Assembly (NCBI GenBank): GCA_934573945.1
Contig: CAKTMQ010000101.1
Coordinates: 1-5,753, forward strand
Direction of reading: 5' to 3'
From: an uncultured Oscillospiraceae bacterium
GTDB lineage: Bacteria; Bacillota; Clostridia; Oscillospirales; Oscillospiraceae
Length of the DNA stretch: 5,753 nucleotides
Part shown: piece by piece, positions 4,096-5,753 of the stretch
Layout of the letters: each line of letters begins with the position of its first letter
Position numbering within the stretch: the first letter of the stretch is position 1
Notes under the pieces: model-generated
Told to the model about the DNA's origin: nothing
The model's database searches: none
The model's input: only the letters and a program-made list of their open reading frames with translations
Position numbers and translations under genes: made by a program

Positions 4096-4950
4096 TCAGT
4101 TATTCTCGCCCCGGTCGTAAGCCACCACCACGCGGCGGTTGGGCTCCGTACCCACGGAATAGGTGGTCACACCCTTCACGTCCTGCAGGGCGGCGTGGAT
4201 CACATGGCGCTCATAGGCGTTCATGGCCTCCAGCGTCACGCTGCGGCGATACTTCTTCACCTTGCCGGCCACCTTCATGGCCAGGCTCTCCAGGCTGGCC
4301 TCACGGCGGGCACGGTAGTTCTCCGCATCCACATGAACGCGGATCCGCTTGTCATTGCCGCTGTTGACGGCATAGTTGGTCAGCTGCTGAATGGCATCCA
4401 GCGTCTCACCGCGGCGACCGATCAGCTGACCCAGCTTCTGACCCACGAGGACGGCCTTGTAGCGACCCTTCTCCTCCTCGTAGATCTTCACCTCCGCGGG
4501 GCTCTCCATGTGCTCCAGCAGACCGGTGAGGAACACGGTGATCCGCACGGCGTTCTCGTCGCTGCACTCCGGCAGCGTCTCCTCCGGCACGGCCACGGGC
4601 TGCGGCTTCTCCTCCCGCTTGGGCTTGGGCGGCTGCTGCGGACGGGGCTGTCTGGGCTGCTGGGACTGCCGGGGCTGCTGCTTCGGCTGCTGAGGCTTCG
4701 GCTGCGGTTTGGGTTCTTCCTTCTTCTCCTCTGCCGCAGGCTTGACGGGAACGGCGACCTCCTCCATCGGTGCCTCGTCGGGACCGTAGGTCACGCGCAC
4801 GCGGGCGGGCTTGGCGCCCATGCCCAGAAAGCCGCTCTTGGCGCGCTCCAGGATCTCCACGGACACATCGTCACGATCCATGCCCAGCTGGGCAAGGGCG
4901 CTGCTGATGGCTTCTTCCTCGGTCTTGCCTGTTACATCGATATAACTCAT
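4096..4950 (-). CDS. jag: RNA-binding protein Jag/KhpB (EloR)
   Basis: Jag (KhpB, EloR) is a cytoplasmic RNA-binding protein linked in Firmicutes to cell elongation and to the SpoIIIJ/YidC insertase. Its 284 residues show the three expected parts. The Jag-N domain (about 1-55) contains AKSGFLGMGAKPARV. A low-complexity linker (about 60-127) is rich in Pro, Gln, Lys and Glu. A KH domain (about 133-207) has GRRG at 178-181, and an R3H domain (about 208-278) has the Arg248-x3-His252 motif in NAYERHVIH. The start is ATG 4950-4948: AAGGAG (4959-4964) lies 8 nt upstream. An in-frame TTG two codons earlier is too close to that site. The ribosome site overlaps the yidC stop codon, so the two are probably translationally coupled. 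A strong terminator follows, whereas mnmE often comes next in other Firmicutes. Confidence 0.95.
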   Translation of the reverse strand: MSYIDVTGKTEEEAISSALAQLGMDRDDVSVEILERAKSGFLGMGAKPARVRVTYGPDEAPMEEVAVPVKPAAEEKKEEPKPQPKPQQPKQQPRQSQQPRQPRPQQPPKPKREEKPQPVAVPEETLPECSDENAVRITVFLTGLLEHMESPAEVKIYEEEKGRYKAVLVGQKLGQLIGRRGETLDAIQQLTNYAVNSGNDKRIRVHVDAENYRARREASLESLAMKVAGKVKKYRRSVTLEAMNAYERHVIHAALQDVKGVTTYSVGTEPNRRVVVAYDRGENN

Positions 4951-4962
4951 AGACAAAACTCC

Positions 4963-5753
4963 TTATTCGTCGTAATGCTTCTCGCTGTAGGCGCGGCCGC
5001 GGGCGTAGGGGCGGTTGCCCACACGTCCCGCCTCGGTGGTGGCGGCGCGCTTTTCCTTGTCGTGCTCCTTCTGAGCCTGAGTCTTTTTCTTACTGCCCTG
5101 CTGGGGCTTTTTGGCGCTGTTGGCCTGCTCCAGCTGGCGGTTATAGTTCTCGCGGGCGGCCTGCATCTTGGCGGCGCGCTTTTCCCGCTTCTCCCGCTCC
5201 TTGTCGCTCTCCTCCTCGTCCAGCTTCTTGCCGAAGTACTTGTTGAGGATCTGCTCCTGAATGGCGGAGAAGGCGGCGTTGGCGATCCAGTATACGCACA
5301 GAGCGGCGGGGAACATGAAGCCCATCCACACCGTCATCAGCGGGAACAGGTACATCATCATCTTGCTCTGGCTGTTCATGGTATTGGAGCTGGCCTTCAT
5401 GGAGGCCATGCTCATCACCAGCTGCAGCGCCGCGGCGATAAAGGGCATGATCAGCAGACCCCAGACCGGCCATCCGCCGCCGGGGAACTGGCTGAGCACC
5501 TGAGAGGGCTGGCTGGCCAGATCCACACCCAGGAAGCTGTAGTCCAGATCGATCAGGCCGTCGAACTTGCCGGCAAAGGAAGCCCAGTTATCATGAATGA
5601 AGTCGGTCAGATAGATCTGCTCATAGGCGTTGTTGTTTCCGGCAGGGGCGGTATAGCCCAGGGAAACGGCCAGGTCGGTGATCTCGGTGATCACGTCGTT
5701 GGACAGGTTCATGAAGAACCGCAGGGGGGTACGGATGATGTAGTACAGGGCGA
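4963..5753 (-). CDS. yidC: Membrane protein insertase YidC/SpoIIIJ (Oxa1 family), 3' part
   Basis: YidC inserts and folds membrane proteins, alone or with SecYEG. The window holds the last 262 residues; the frame stays open to the right edge, so the start is outside. From the edge: ALYYIIRTPLRFF, the end of the first conserved helix region; a soluble stretch with FLGVDLASQPSQ (about 73-84); a transmembrane segment WGLLIMPFIAAALQLVMSMA (about 96-115); then a long hydrophobic block YLFPLMTVWMGFMFPAALCV and YWIANAAFSAIQEQIL (about 134-168), the conserved last two Oxa1 helices. A charged tail of about 90 residues, very rich in Lys, Arg, Glu and Gln, ends the protein and could contact ribosomes or RNA. 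An internal ATG at 5712 lies within the domain and is not the start. In spore formers this paralogue is often called spoIIIJ. Stop TAA overlaps the jag ribosome site. Confidence 0.94.
   Translation of the reverse strand, partial: ALYYIIRTPLRFFMNLSNDVITEITDLAVSLGYTAPAGNNNAYEQIYLTDFIHDNWASFAGKFDGLIDLDYSFLGVDLASQPSQVLSQFPGGGWPVWGLLIMPFIAAALQLVMSMASMKASSNTMNSQSKMMMYLFPLMTVWMGFMFPAALCVYWIANAAFSAIQEQILNKYFGKKLDEEESDKEREKREKRAAKMQAARENYNRQLEQANSAKKPQQGSKKKTQAQKEHDKEKRAATTEAGRVGNRPYARGRAYSEKHYDE

Overview
The window looks like chromosomal DNA from a GC-rich, endospore-forming Firmicute, probably a gut Oscillospiraceae/Ruminococcaceae-type clostridium. That placement is inferred from gene content: a germination protease (gpr) with a sporulation-type promoter, a T-box in front of a bacterial single-chain glycyl-tRNA synthetase, a lipoprotein with a lipobox, AAGGAG-type ribosome sites and GC-rich third codon positions. 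I cannot name a species. No transposase, phage gene, CRISPR array or tRNA/rRNA gene is visible.

Layout from left to right. Every gene except gpr is on the minus strand. 1-248: 5' end of glyQS, running off the left edge. 286-482: its promoter and T-box leader with antiterminator and terminator. 496-541: a short 12-bp direct-repeat array. 560-1297: an uncharacterised lipoprotein. 1298-1804: a 507-bp gene-free stretch holding three palindromes, a 7-bp AT-rich tandem array, an abutting 9-bp array and the rpsT terminator. 1805-2068: rpsT (S20), starting at TTG. 2069-2261: a divergent promoter region serving rpsT leftward and gpr rightward. 2262-3128: gpr. 3142-3168: a terminator between the converging gpr and nadE. 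3175-3957: nadE with its own promoter. 4045-4088: the jag terminator. 4096-4950: jag/khpB. 4963-5753: 3' part of yidC, coupled to jag and running off the right edge.

How the genes work together. yidC-jag is the membrane-insertase plus RNA-binding-protein pair that often lies near the replication origin in Firmicutes; here a strong terminator ends the unit right after jag. nadE, rpsT and glyQS are separately promoted housekeeping genes (NAD synthesis, small ribosomal subunit, tRNA-Gly charging). gpr acts in germinating spores. The rpsT/gpr divergent neighbourhood is, from memory, also found in Bacillus.

Nothing here is clearly a new multi-gene system. The parts most worth a second look are the unusually compact glyQS T-box leader, the two abutting tandem arrays at 1434-1570, the helix-phased repeats just upstream of the glyQS promoter, and the uncharacterised lipoprotein.
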